The position numbers and the translations under genes were made by a program. A stretch of 64,000 nt of DNA from Chloranthus sessilifolius (lineage: Eukaryota; Streptophyta; Magnoliopsida; Chloranthales; Chloranthaceae). Position 1 is the stretch's first letter, and every line of letters begins with the position of its first letter. Positions 11,205 to 20,829 of this stretch are shown here, one piece after another. Where the stretch lies: positions 8,460,088 through 8,524,087 of the forward strand of contig CM037593.1 of the NCBI GenBank assembly GCA_021018995.1, written 5' to 3'. The notes under the pieces were generated by a model. The model made no database searches, had not been told where the DNA came from, and was given only the letters and a program-made list of their open reading frames with translations.

Positions 11205-11206
<2 letters not shown>
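10934..11206 (+). pseudogene. atp4: Mitochondrial atp4 pseudogene, 5' part
   Basis: The first ~90 codons of ATP synthase subunit 4 (subunit b; also called orf25). Visible pieces: an ATG at 10934, MQDTKMLFATI, RFIGFIIFSGKSLDKTF in shifted frames, and IQEELQQFPNPKEVVPLKS. Several stops and frame changes are present. Homology ends abruptly at CAACAA (11206), where the gene normally continues, so a microsatellite replaces the 3' part. Confidence 0.88.

Positions 11207-11287
<81 letters not shown>
11207..11287. repeat. (CT)n(TA)n compound microsatellite
   Basis: About 24 CT units followed by about 16 TA units, lying between the atp4 fragment and a TA-docked MITE. Confidence 0.95.
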
Positions 11288-11291
<4 letters not shown>

Positions 11292-11637
11292 AACATGCAT
11301 GGAGGACAATCACCGTCCTCCAAGGTTCCACGTGGTGCTCATCGTGGCACTTGGAATATTGTTTCGGGGCCGCTTAGAGCTTGGGTGCATTGCTTAGATT
11401 ATCTTTAATTTAAAAAAAATTGAAAACTCTTTTCCATCATATGTTTTTTGAACCGTGATTATTTCCGTCAAACTTTGACTTGTGTTTTTTAAAAGTTTTT
11501 TTCAAAAAATCTTTTTTATTTTAAATTGATATAAACCATCCACCATGTTCCATGTGACACCCAAATAGTGTTTTGGGTGCCACGTGGACCTTAGAGGACT
11601 ATAACCGGCCTCCCATTGAGGACGGAATCGGCTCCCA
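11288..11637. mobile_element. TA-docked MITE with GGAGGACGGT hairpin ends, copy 1
   Basis: About 350 bp. The left end carries GGAGGACAATCACCGTCC (a hairpin), then CCACGTGGTGCTC; the right end has GTGCCACGTGGACC and GAGGACTATAACCGG. It lies between (TA)n at 11255-11287 and TATATAGATA at 11638. Two further copies are at 47156-47514 and 47586-47932, also bounded by (TA)n. The copies differ in orientation. No coding. Confidence 0.7.
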
Positions 11638-12200
11638 TATATAGATAGTCAAGGGGAGAATGTGCCCGCGCATAGAGATTTTATATGCCCAGATTACTCT
11701 ATAAACGACATATGGTATAGGGCATACTTTATTAACTAGGGTTAAAACACTAAAAATATTTTAAATGCTAGATTTTCTTTCAACTGTAAGACTAACTTTT
11801 TCAGAAGTCGCTTTTTTTTTCTTTTTCTTCTCTCTTTTTTTTAAGAAAGTGTCATACTTACTTTTTCATAATTATCTTTCTTTTCTTTCTTTTTTGTCTC
11901 ATTTTTCAAGGAAGTCTTCTTCTTCTTAAAATCAAACCTGTCGTAAACTGCTTTGATTCTCATATAAAGACCATTTTTCATCCTGATCTTTCACAAGATT
12001 GATCTTGAAATCATGGGCGTACCATCAGATGATTTATTTTACTAAAAAACTTGGAGCTGCGATAGAGAAGTTTTGGAACCCCTCTAGTGGAGCTTTGATA
12101 CCGCAATAGAGAAGCATTGACACTCCTCAAGTGGAGCGCTAACACCTCGCGAGAAGCGCTGACACTCTTCTAGAGGAGCGTTGTGTCACGCATCATGCAA
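11638..12200. mobile_element. One end of a TA-docked long-inverted-repeat element plus GCG minisatellite
   Basis: Starts on TATATAGATA with GGGGAGAATGTGCCCGCGCA and TAGAGAT, then ACTAGGGTTAAAACACT and AAAATATTTTAAA, the same order as the inverted ends at 15317 and 17610. At 12055-12185 follow imperfect units with words such as GGAGCGCTAACACCTCGCG and GAAGCGCTGACACTC. No matching right end was found, so this copy looks truncated. Confidence 0.6.
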
Positions 12201-13239
12201 CATTGAATCTTTCCTACCGGATTTGTACCATATATATATTTGTTATACTTAACAGAGAATACTCTAAAATAGTAGAGTAACAAGGGAGGCTCGAAGGTTC
12301 TAGACCCATAACCATCTAGATTCATAAAGGAGTGGAGAGCTTGGGAGAAAACTTGAAAGAGTGTGGAACCAAAGATTAATATAAAAACTTTTAGAAAAAA
12401 TTCTAAAGATTTCTATTACCGTTGGAACACTAGAGAGCGAGCTAGTAACTTCTATCCGATCAAATATGGGTCAAAACTTATGTCCCATTTGGCTAAATTC
12501 ATAAAATAATTTTTTTATGCTGAATTTTTTATGATGAGCCAAATCATTGACCCATTCATCCACATGCCATGGTGTAACCATTTGCATTTGTTGAGCTGAT
12601 GGGGTGTGATATGTCAATGACCGTTTATAATAAAAGGGATACAAATTCTGTAGTTCTGTTATTAGTTTTTCAATTTCTCATGTGGGGTTACATGCTTTTT
12701 TCGTGATAGAAAAGGGTATTGTAGAAAAGTGTCTTCACGTGATTGGTGGAGTTAGTGTCAACTTGGCCGCTATCACTAATGATAGTGCTTATGCAGTTCA
12801 TCTAATGTGAACATGCATCAGTCACCAAATTTTAGTCTCCCGACGTTTTGAAAAAGGTTGTGAATAAAACGCGAATTATTTGTTTTACAAATAGTTCACA
12901 ACTTAACGTTTAATTGCTTCGGCTAAAAAATTTGAATTTAAAAAGAAAATGCTGCGAATTTCACGATTAGTTTGCAACTTTTCTATATTTTATTCACAAT
13001 TGTTAATTTTATCGGAAAGGTCATCTTACCGTCTAATAGGCGTGCCATGATCTTAAGATCTATCACGAGGAAGATTGGAACCAAAAACAATTTCCATCAT
13101 CTGATTCATGTCAATCAATAGTTTTCATTCGTGAAAATTTTGTGGTACTTACTATTAAATGGGTGAGAATAGTTTTACGCTTTTAATATTCTTTTCATAA
13201 TTTTTAATCCTTAGTTTTCAAATTTTTAATTTTTGTCGA
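12201..13239. other. Non-coding stretch with repeat fragments only
   Basis: No gene seen. At ~12810-13045 is an AT-rich piece beginning CAGTCACCAAATTTTAG, like the MITE at 62196-62511. At ~13020-13100 is a fragment of the GATCTTGAGATC foldback family. The remainder is unassigned. Confidence 0.6.
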
Positions 13240-13780
13240 GTCAAAGGTAGATGCCCGCCCCGATGGTGCACCACGGCCTTATCGTTCCCACCAAGTATCA
13301 AAATATCGGTTTCGTTTTTGGTTTCGGGCATGACTGAAACCGAAAATTTGACCTAAATTTCGGCCAAAATTTTGAGGGCCATGGCCGATATTTATGTACC
13401 CAAATTTTATTTTATTTTTTTTAAACCCAAAATATCAAGACTTCAAATTATCAACCGATAATTTGAAGTCTCAATATTTTGGGATTTCGTTTTGGTTGGG
13501 TCGAAATTTTGATCCATGGTTCCCACGAATCAAGACAATAAGCCTGACCCAATTTGACCCAACTCGGCTCACCGACTTTATTTTTTATATAAAATATCAA
13601 ACTTCACATGACCCAATCAGGGTTATCAATGGGTTAGGTTTGGTTTGGCCAAAATTTTGGTTGATCAATCGGAAAATGGCACATGCTAGACTCGGCCCGT
13701 ACCCCACTCAAGCCAACTTGAAAACCCGATCTAGCCCGGTAAAAACCTCATATTTTCTATGACCCAACCCATTGACAGCC
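13240..13780. repeat. GGGTCGGG-family repeat split by a younger MITE
   Basis: Flanks of the inner MITE (13240-13291 and 13519-13780) join to match 10140-10390: TAGATGCCC...GATGGTGCACC, then CAACTCGGCTCACCGA, then AATGGGTTAGGTTTGG. The right end TGACCCAACCCATTGACAGCC is an inverted partner of ATCAATGGGTTAGG at ~13625. Confidence 0.65.
13292..13518. mobile_element. hAT MITE, CAWGGATCAAAAT family, copy 1
   Basis: 227 bp. Ends CAAGTATCAAAATATCGG and (reverse strand) CATGGATCAAAATTTCG. The 8-bp target duplication GTTCCCAC is perfect (13284-13291 and 13519-13526). The interior holds TCGG/CCGA-type repeats and a palindrome near 13440-13475. It inserted into an older GGGTCGGG repeat. Confidence 0.9.
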
Positions 13781-13796
13781 AAGTAGTGAAGCATTT

Positions 13797-14011
13797 AAAC
13801 CTCAAGGGGTTAGGCAAGCTGGCCAGGTACGTGCTTCCAAAAGTAAGAGATCCAAGTTCGAATCTCCTCCCCCCCTGAGGCCACCCTAGGAATTTATATC
13901 CTGTGCCAATTAGGCATGTGCTGAATTTAGAGTGCGCATGTGCCCATGAGATTAGGCGCTGCTCTAAGAGGCCCGGATACCCAAGTTACCAAAAGAAAAA
14001 AAAAAGTAATA
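13797..14011 (+). mobile_element. tRNA-derived SINE with target duplication
   Basis: About 215 bp. A tRNA-like head has an A box TAGGCAAGCTGG (13811-13822) and a B box GTTCGAATC (13856-13864), about 33 bp apart as in a Pol III promoter. A tRNA-unrelated body (GTGCCAATTAGGCATGTGC) follows, with a short A-rich tail at ~13990-14006. The 8-mer AAGCATTT flanks it (13789-13796 and 14012-14019). No protein is encoded; it would depend on LINE enzymes, and L1 and RTE relics are both nearby. Confidence 0.82.
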
Positions 14012-14130
14012 AAGCATTTCTAACAGGCTTAGCTATCTTTGCACCAAGCCTAGGCCCCCACGTGCAAATAAAAAAAGAGCCTTTTTCTCAACAGAGGTGA
14101 AAAAACACCGGACCAACTCTCCTAACCGTT

Positions 14131-14538
14131 ATTTAAATACCAAATGATGTTTAAACAATCTTTAACAATTTATTGGCTTATGATCTTAAAAATTCATACC
14201 GTCAAAGTAATATATCACCAATTGAGGAGCTATGGATTCAAAAATCACACTCTTTGGGAGATTCAATTCATCCGATCTATGCACTCTAATACTCATGATT
14301 GTTCTCAATTTTGATGATTGACATTAAAGTTTACCGATCAAATAATTTACATCCACTTATAAGCATGATTTTTTGGCTGAAAAATGTTCCAACTACGGAT
14401 TGCTACTTGGGCAATTTATATTGATAATGGATGTGTGCCACATGGCACAATAACAAACCACACTTCAATGGTGTGAGGTAAAAAGTGGCATTTTAATAGT
14501 GTAAGATCATTTAAACACCATTTAATTTTTAAATGTAG
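14131..14538. repeat. MITE of the TTTAAATGATCTTACACCA family, copy 1
   Basis: Both ends carry a small hairpin (ACCAAATGATGTTTAAA left; TTTAAACACCATTTAA right) and pair as inverted repeats with TGATCTTACACTATTAAAAT. The interior has ATCACACTCTTTGGGAGATT and GTGTGCCACATGGCAC. Other copies: 22381-22794 (reverse), 22838-23200, and 48031-48310. Confidence 0.65.
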
Positions 14539-14815
14539 ATCAAAGCCATTATACAAAAATACAACAACGAACAACACTCAATTGTTCTACCCTCCTCAAT
14601 CTCCTCTTCTAGGTTTGAGCTTCTTCTAGATATCAACAAGAGCTCTACTCCCACCATTAATGGTGCTTTTACAACTCACTTGCTATAAAAGTCTGGGAAC
14701 ATTGTATAGAGCCATTGCTAGTTGACTGATGTGTAGCACCTGATTACATGATCAACCAATGGAGTCAATTGTTCAGAAAAACGAAAGGTTAAACCAACTA
14801 TAATTTCACCTTTCA

Positions 14816-14817
<2 letters not shown>

Positions 14818-14863
<46 letters not shown>
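14818..14863. repeat. (TA)n microsatellite with palindromic flanks
   Basis: About 22 TA units between TTTCACC and its complement GGTGAAA, so the whole tract is one perfect inverted repeat with potential to form a cruciform. Confidence 0.95.
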
Positions 14864-14865
<2 letters not shown>

Positions 14866-15316
14866 TGAAAAAGAAACTAAAAAAAAAAAACAAGAAGAAG
14901 AGGGTGATTCGGTAATGTTAGCATCTCTTTGTGGTTGTTGGAATTAAAGAAGAAGATGAACAAGAAAAAGGAACTAGAATAAAAAATGATTATAAAGGTG
15001 AGCGCCCACTAAATAAAAAGACGGTGGGTGCCATCTTTCAAAATAGAGAAAAAAAAAATTCACTTATTTCACGTGACTCAATAAAATGGTGGGTGCGAAC
15101 AAAAATACCCTATGCTTATACTCATTGGAAACAGGCCGGGTGGGTCTTCCCTGTCCCTTGAAGAACATGACTATAATGGTTAAATATTATCTTTTTTTAA
15201 ACCATGTGGCTTATGAACTTAAATAAGTTTTTTTTTTTTTTATCACGTGCCACATGCTCTTGACATTAGTGTTGCATTCAAACGTGGCATCACTAGTGTA
15301 GGGACCCCTAAATATT

Positions 15317-17609
15317 TATATATATAGAGGGCTGGGGATATGTGCCCAAACGTAGAGATATATTTACGCCAATTGATATGAGTGCGACACATAACACCAT
15401 TTTGTAAAGTGATGGGTGATATTGGAACCATTTTACTAATTAGGGTTATACTTTTAAAATATTTTAAAAGTTAAATATCCTTCCAGCATTCATTCTTGAC
15501 TTTTTTAAAGTCTCTTTTATTTAATTTTCTTCATTTTTTTTAAAAAGCGTCAAACTTACTTTTTCAGGTATATTTTTACTTCAAAAATATGGTCGTCTGG
15601 TAGCAAATAATCAGTCACATAATTTACTATTTTATTATCCTTAACTTAGTAATGTTAGGACTTAGTTTGCTACTAACAAGTTACTGATGTGCATATATTA
15701 AGGAAAAATAGTAAAAAGGAGTTAAAGTGTTAATATTCGCCAAAATGAACTCAAAAAGCAGTAAAAGACGATTGAACGTAAGAGACAATTCTTCGCCTAA
15801 AAAAAAATGAAGAATCGTGTTTTACGATTATGCGAAATAACATATTAAAAAGTGAGAAATTGTAATTTAGAAAAGCCGTATCAAGTAAAGACGATGCAAG
15901 AAAGGCGAAGAATCGCAGTAAAGAATCGTTAGCTGGAAGCTGACAGAAAATAGAAAATTGTGATTCATAATTTTCTGAAAAAGAAAAGAAAACAGACAAT
16001 CGTAATTTACGATTGTATAAAAGAAAAGTTTTTCCTCTTGCTACAACTGCTGCTGCTGATCGCGTGAGTGAAGACTATCACCGTCATGTACCGAATCAAA
16101 AGATCTCTAAAATTAGAAGTTTGGTGAATTATGGATCTTGAAAAGATTGATAAAAATAAACTTCGAAGATCTTTGCTGCTGTTATTAAGGAAATAAAGCC
16201 AAAATACATCTACAGTTTAAAAGCGAGGAAGAATAAAATTAAGAATTAGAGTTATATTATGATACTTTTATTTTAGTAATTTCTTTTATTAGAATTAGAA
16301 GTCTTAGAAATCGACTCCTTATGATCTATAAATAAGAGAGCTTAGTGCAGGAATAAAACATTGAAAAATTTCAGCATCAATTGACGACTGAGGTTGAATT
16401 TTCTGCCGATCAGTAGTGTAAAATAGTTAGAGTAGATTAGATATCAGAGGTTTTATCAAGAGCAATTGACGACTGCTATTGGGTACTAAAGATTAGTATA
16501 GATATCCAAAATTGACGACTGGGACTGAAGGATAAAAGATATATATATTTTGCTTTATAGTTTAGATTTATTTGCTTTATTTACTGCTTTGTAGACATCT
16601 CCAAGTTTTAATTTGAATTGACGACTCAGCTTGAAATTTGTAAATTAGTATAAAGTTTTTACTTTTTCATCTTCAATTTTCTAGAGTTTGATTGACGCCA
16701 AAATTTTTGGTAGATTGTTGATTAGATTAAATTTGTGTTAAGGAATTTTAGTCTTTGATTGACGATCAAATTCTAGAAGACTGCAATACGGTACTGTTTA
16801 TTTTTATAAATATCCGATAGCTGAAGATTGAGATTAACGACCTCAATTTAAAAAAAGATTAGAATTTATTTTATGCACTTTAGATTAAGAAAACCTATTC
16901 TTTATTCATATTTCTCCAATAGTTTAGAACCTTAAAAGATAAATATAAATTTTGAAATATAAATATAGATAATAAATAAGATAATAACTTCTTCGTGGGA
17001 ACGATCCTATATTAACTCTACAATTCCATTGTACGCTTACAATAAGTTAAAATTTAATTAGATACACACATAAGTAGCGATCAATGACGCTTCTTTCTCG
17101 GCGGAACTTGGCTCCTAGCACCGGGTTAAGCACTAACACCTTGGCTCCTCGTTTTAGGGGGGCCGATGCCTCGTAAAATTATTATTATTTATTTTTTTAT
17201 CGTTAAATTATTTATTTATTATTATTTTTAATTAAAGCGCCTACACAGCGATATAGAGGCGTCGACATTCCGATTTTATTTTTTAGCGAAGCGCCAACAC
17301 CTCGGCGCTAGGGTACCAGCGCTTCGTTGTCGGACGCTCACATTTTTTGAGTAAAATATACGTGAAAAAAAAAAGTCTGAAACTTTCTTAGAAAAAGAGA
17401 GAAAAGAAAGATCCTTTAAAAAGACTTTTAAAAAAGTCAAGAATGATGGCTGAAAGAATATTTAACTTTTAAAATATTTTAAAAGTGTAACCCTAGTTAG
17501 TAAAGTGGTTCGAATACCACCCATCACTTCACAAAATGGTACTACGCATCGCACCCATATCAATTGGCGTAGAGATATCTTTACGCTCGGGCACATTTTC
17601 CCCTCTCCC

Positions 17610-17616
<7 letters not shown>
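15317..17616. mobile_element. 2.3-kb TA-docked element with ~230-bp inverted ends
   Basis: The left arm (~15325-15530) and right arm (~17400-17610) are inverted copies. They share GTGCCC, the palindrome GTAGAGATATCTTTACGC or relatives, ACGCCAATTGATATG, AAGTGATGGGTG, CTAGGGTTACACTTTTAAAA and CATTCTTGACTTTTTTA. Both outer borders are TA tracts (TATATATATA at ~15317; (TA)n at 17617). Toward the right arm are GCG-rich minisatellite words (GCGCCAACACCTCGGCGC). No transposase frame is seen. The layout resembles microsatellite-targeting elements such as rice Micron, but homology is not shown. Confidence 0.7.
15650..17070 (+). mobile_element. Possible LTR-element fossil inside the inverted-repeat element
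   Basis: Non-coding sequence with a TATA-like TATAAATAAGAGAGC at ~16332 and the phrase CGTGGGAACGATCCTA (~16995), which occurs in non-coding parts of many plant LTR elements. It also has six spaced copies of ATTGACGACT between 16378 and 16770. Exact ends and family are not determined; it appears old and has no protein-coding part. Confidence 0.35.

Positions 17617-17658
<42 letters not shown>
17617..17658. repeat. (TA)n microsatellite
   Basis: About 21 TA units at the outer border of the inverted-repeat element; a hAT MITE begins 15 bp further on. Confidence 0.95.
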
Positions 17659-17660
<2 letters not shown>

Positions 17661-17672
17661 CTGGGGTACTAC

Positions 17673-17867
17673 CATGGATCAAAATGTCGAAAAATCGGTA
17701 CGTATTGTCTGGTCAAAAAATCGGAACGTATCGGTACCGGTCTATATCGAACGATACATTGAATGTATCGTTCGATACATACATATATTTTAACAATACG
17801 GTACATTTAATGTACCGTGTCGTTTACGTCCGATACCGATACGTATCGGACGATATTTTGATCCATG
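17673..17867. mobile_element. hAT MITE, CAWGGATCAAAAT family, copy 2
   Basis: 195 bp. Ends CATGGATCAAAATGTCG and (reverse strand) CATGGATCAAAATATCG. Flanking 8-mers GGTACTAC (17665-17672) and GGTGCTAC (17868-17875) match at 7 of 8. The interior is made of palindromic ATCGGTACCG and CGATACGTATCGG words. Confidence 0.88.
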
Positions 17868-18039
17868 GGTGCTACCCACGAGTGTATTGAATACTAAGTG
17901 GCACTGAATGCGGAGAAAGTGAGTGAGTTAGTACTCTGCAATTTGGGAGAGGATGTAAATATGTATAGTGGATATGGAAAAGAGTACCTCTAAGTCCAGC
18001 CACCAAATCTTTGGGTTCATTCATACCGAAACACATTGA

Positions 18040-18345
18040 ATGCATTAAATCAGATAATGGAGATTGTTAATTATCCCAATCTTTCACACGATGGATCTTG
18101 AGATTATGAGCATACCATCAGATGGTCGGTTTTTTATTGCATGTGATACACACTCAAAAAGTGACCTTAAAGTCAACTTTGAGTCTATACGTGATATTAA
18201 GGTCATTTTTTTGAGTCGTGTGCCATGTGAAATAAAACACTGAGCGTCTGATGGTACGCCCATGATCTCAAGATCCATCGTGTGAAAGATTGGGAGGATA
18301 AACGATTTCCATCGTTGGATTCAACTTAATCAATGTGTTTCAATG
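18040..18345. repeat. Foldback MITE (GATCTTGAGATC family), copy 1
   Basis: Two arms of about 90-130 bp pair across a short centre. The left arm has CAATCTTTCACACGATGG, ATCTTGAGAT and CATACCATCAGATGGTC; the right arm is the inverse, with GTCTGATGGTACGCCC, GATCTCAAGATC and CATCGTGTGAAAGATTGG. The RNA would fold into one long hairpin. Seven clear copies are in the window. Confidence 0.8.
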
Positions 18346-18703
18346 TGGGTGAACTCAAAGATTTCATGGGTGGATTTAAAGGTACTCTATCCAAAACACC
18401 AATATCATGGTTCTCATTTTTAAGGAGAAGGCGTTGGGATCAAGATTTTTAAGTAGAGGGCAATAGTCATGTCCAAGTCCAACGAGGTTGAACCAGATTT
18501 CAAGTCCTTAGAAATAGGAGAATTTTGACTGCACGTCATCCTATAAAAATTAAAAACCATGAAAGTCAATCTATAGATGTGGTTGATCTTGAAATCCGAT
18601 TCAGCCTGGTTAGACCTGATCATTCCTGATAAGTAGAAACGAAGAGTTGTATCACTTGGGAGCGGCTTTTGTTGGCGTGACGTTATAGATAGGATGCGCC
18701 TTT

Positions 18704-18707
<4 letters not shown>

Positions 18708-18766
<59 letters not shown>
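18708..18766. repeat. (TA)n microsatellite
   Basis: About 29 TA units, followed directly by a 66-bp tandem duplication. Confidence 0.95.
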
Positions 18767-18770
<4 letters not shown>

Positions 18771-18898
18771 CCAAATGGGTGGTTAAGGATAAAAAATATG
18801 ATGCTGAATTGTAAATTTAAAATGATATATAAGCCAAATGGGTGGTTAAGGATAAAAAAAATATGATGTTGAATTGTAAATTTAAAATGATATATTTT
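18767..18898. repeat. 66-bp tandem duplication
   Basis: Two near-identical units starting AAGCCAAATGGGTGGTTAAG and ending TAAATTTAAAATGATAT. The few differences suggest a recent event. Confidence 0.9.
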
Positions 18899-19544
18899 AT
18901 TTTATTTATAAATTAAATCAATCCATTTTCTGGGTATGTATCAATTGTTTTTTAGTTACAACAATACTTTTGTATCCCTTCTTTTAACTTATTCTTAAAT
19001 TAGATAATTATGTGTATCACAATTTTTGAGGCTTGCCTTATGGTTAATAGTGCTTTCACTTCACACATTATCAAAATTATTCATCATTACTAATTTTTGT
19101 AATACCCAATGTATCTCTACTTTATGGAATTTTGAAGGCGGTGTCCGATTGTCCTTTTAGTAATTTAAAACATGTATAAGGTTAAAGAGAAAACTCATTT
19201 AATGAAGTGCCATTGCATGTAGTAAATGGTTACTTTTTAAAAAAAAAAATTTCTTATAGGTATTTGTATTTCCAGCTGAAGATTTGGTCTCTGCACCACG
19301 GAAGGAAAACTTTATGTTGGAGATCGTCGCTCCAAAAATGAATATTTGGTTGCAAATATTGATACCCATTTTACGTAATTACATTCATGGAAGGGGATTG
19401 CGTTTGACACATGTAGGTACAGACCTGATGTAAACTTAATTGAAGATTTTGATGGGGCGAATATAGATTTCCTCTTTCTTATGGTACGTTTGTTCTCGCC
19501 CACACATTTACTGAAAGCACTCCCGTGAGAAACCCCTTAAAACT

Positions 19545-19830
19545 CGTGAATTAGATGATGGAGATATTCCACACAAAGGATCTTGAGATCATGTAGCACC
19601 TATCAGACGGTCAATTGTTTATTACACATATCACATATCCCCAAAATTTGACCCTAAAATGACGTTTGAGAGTGATGTGTATCATATGATTCAAGGGCAA
19701 TTTTTTGGGATTTGTGGCACATGGAATAAAAAAATTGACCGTCTGATAGGTGCAACATGATCTCAAGATCTTTTGTGTGGAAGATCTGGGTGAAACACAA
19801 TCTCCATCATCTGATCTCACCCAATGCGCA
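19545..19830. repeat. Foldback MITE (GATCTTGAGATC family), copy 2
   Basis: Arms TTCCACACAAAGGATCTTG, AGATCATG and ATCAGACGGTCAATT, against the inverse AATTGACCGTCTGAT, CATGATCTCAAGATC and TTTTGTGTGGAAGATC. Confidence 0.8.
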
Positions 19831-19869
19831 ATCAGAGGTAATCCTTTTTTCTTTTTGTTATTGGGTCTT

Positions 19870-20615
19870 TTTTATTAAAGCATTCAATAACTTCTAAGCC
19901 GATAAAGGTTGGATATTAGAAATTAAATTAGTCTTATGTCAATGACTCCATTTTCCTCTCTAATTTCAAAAATAACATAAGTGATATTTTTTTAATCATT
20001 TATATGGTATATATAATTTACTACAATATATTCTTACTTTTTTAATCTCACACTATTTTATGTCCTCTAAGTATAAATTTTTCATTTATTTGATGATATA
20101 ATACAACTTTTAATGTTGTTAGCAAACATATAATATATATCTTGTGGCCATTACAAAATTTAATATAAAATATTAATTAAAGTTGCCTTTGTGTGCAAGT
20201 TTAGTAAAAAAGTAACTTTAAAATAAAATGATGGAAATGTCCTTGTTTTGATTAATGCATTCAATAGCTTCTAAGCTGGTAAAGGTTGAAAATTAGAAAT
20301 TAAATTTGTCCTATCGTCAATGACTCAATTGTCCTCTCGGATTTAAAAATAAAATAAGTGATAATTTTTTAACCATTTATATGGCGTGTATAATTTACTA
20401 TAATACATTTCTACTTTTAAATCTTACATTTTTTTATGTCCTTAAAGTATAGATTTCTCATTTATTTGATGATATCATACAACTTTTAGTGTTGTTAGTA
20501 AACATATGATATATATTTTGTAATCATTATAAAAATTAATATAAAATATTAATTAAAGTTGTCTTTTGTGCACCTTTAGCCCAAAAGTGACTTTAAAAAG
20601 ATTGAGAGTTTTAAG
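19870..20615. repeat. ~377-bp tandem duplication
   Basis: Unit 1 begins near 19880 with GCATTCAATAACTTCTAAGC and unit 2 near 20257 with GCATTCAATAGCTTCTAAGC. Alignment holds through ATTTATTTGATGATATNATA and AAAATATTAATTAAAGTTG with roughly one change in ten. No coding. Confidence 0.85.
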
Positions 20616-20689
20616 AGATGATACGTGAAACAAAGCATGCACAGAGAATATTCTTATCCAATGGGTTTGAAAAGGTCTTTAACAAATTA

Positions 20690-20820
20690 CATCACTACCA
20701 ATTTTTCTTATCAAATTATATTACTACTTTCTTATTTAGCAAATTACATCAATACCCATCTTTCTTAGCAAATTACATCATTACCCTCTTTTTTTTACCA
20801 AATTACATCATTACCCCTCG
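20690..20820. repeat. ~35-bp tandem repeat, about four units
   Basis: The word CAAATTACATCATTACCC recurs about every 32-36 bp with pyrimidine-rich spacers (TTTCTTAG, TTTTTTTTAC). Confidence 0.85.
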
Positions 20821-20829
20821 ATGGACGAT

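Larger units (their letters stand above)
10440..11206 (+). other. Nuclear insertion of mitochondrial DNA (nad4L-atp4)
   Basis: Translation reveals two mitochondrial genes in the order common in angiosperm mitochondrial genomes, nad4L then atp4 (orf25), with intergenic sequence between. Both carry stops and small deletions that no working mitochondrial copy would have, so this is a nuclear copy (NUMT). The left limit is approximate. The right limit is sharp: atp4 homology stops at 11206, where a (CT)n(TA)n tract begins. Confidence 0.88.

Noticed and set aside
10440-11206. A functional organellar gene cluster (window from a mitochondrial genome)
   Set aside because: nad4L and atp4 carry deletions and stops and are embedded in nuclear repeats.
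11093-11377. Open frames with YIYIYI and RERERE runs
   Set aside because: Translations of (TA)n and (CT)n microsatellites; same for 17505-17793, 47332-47807 and 62883-63152.
12060-12190. Possible CRISPR-like array of GCG repeats
   Set aside because: Units are imperfect and spacers are not unique; the DNA is plant nuclear. It is a minisatellite of a transposable element family.
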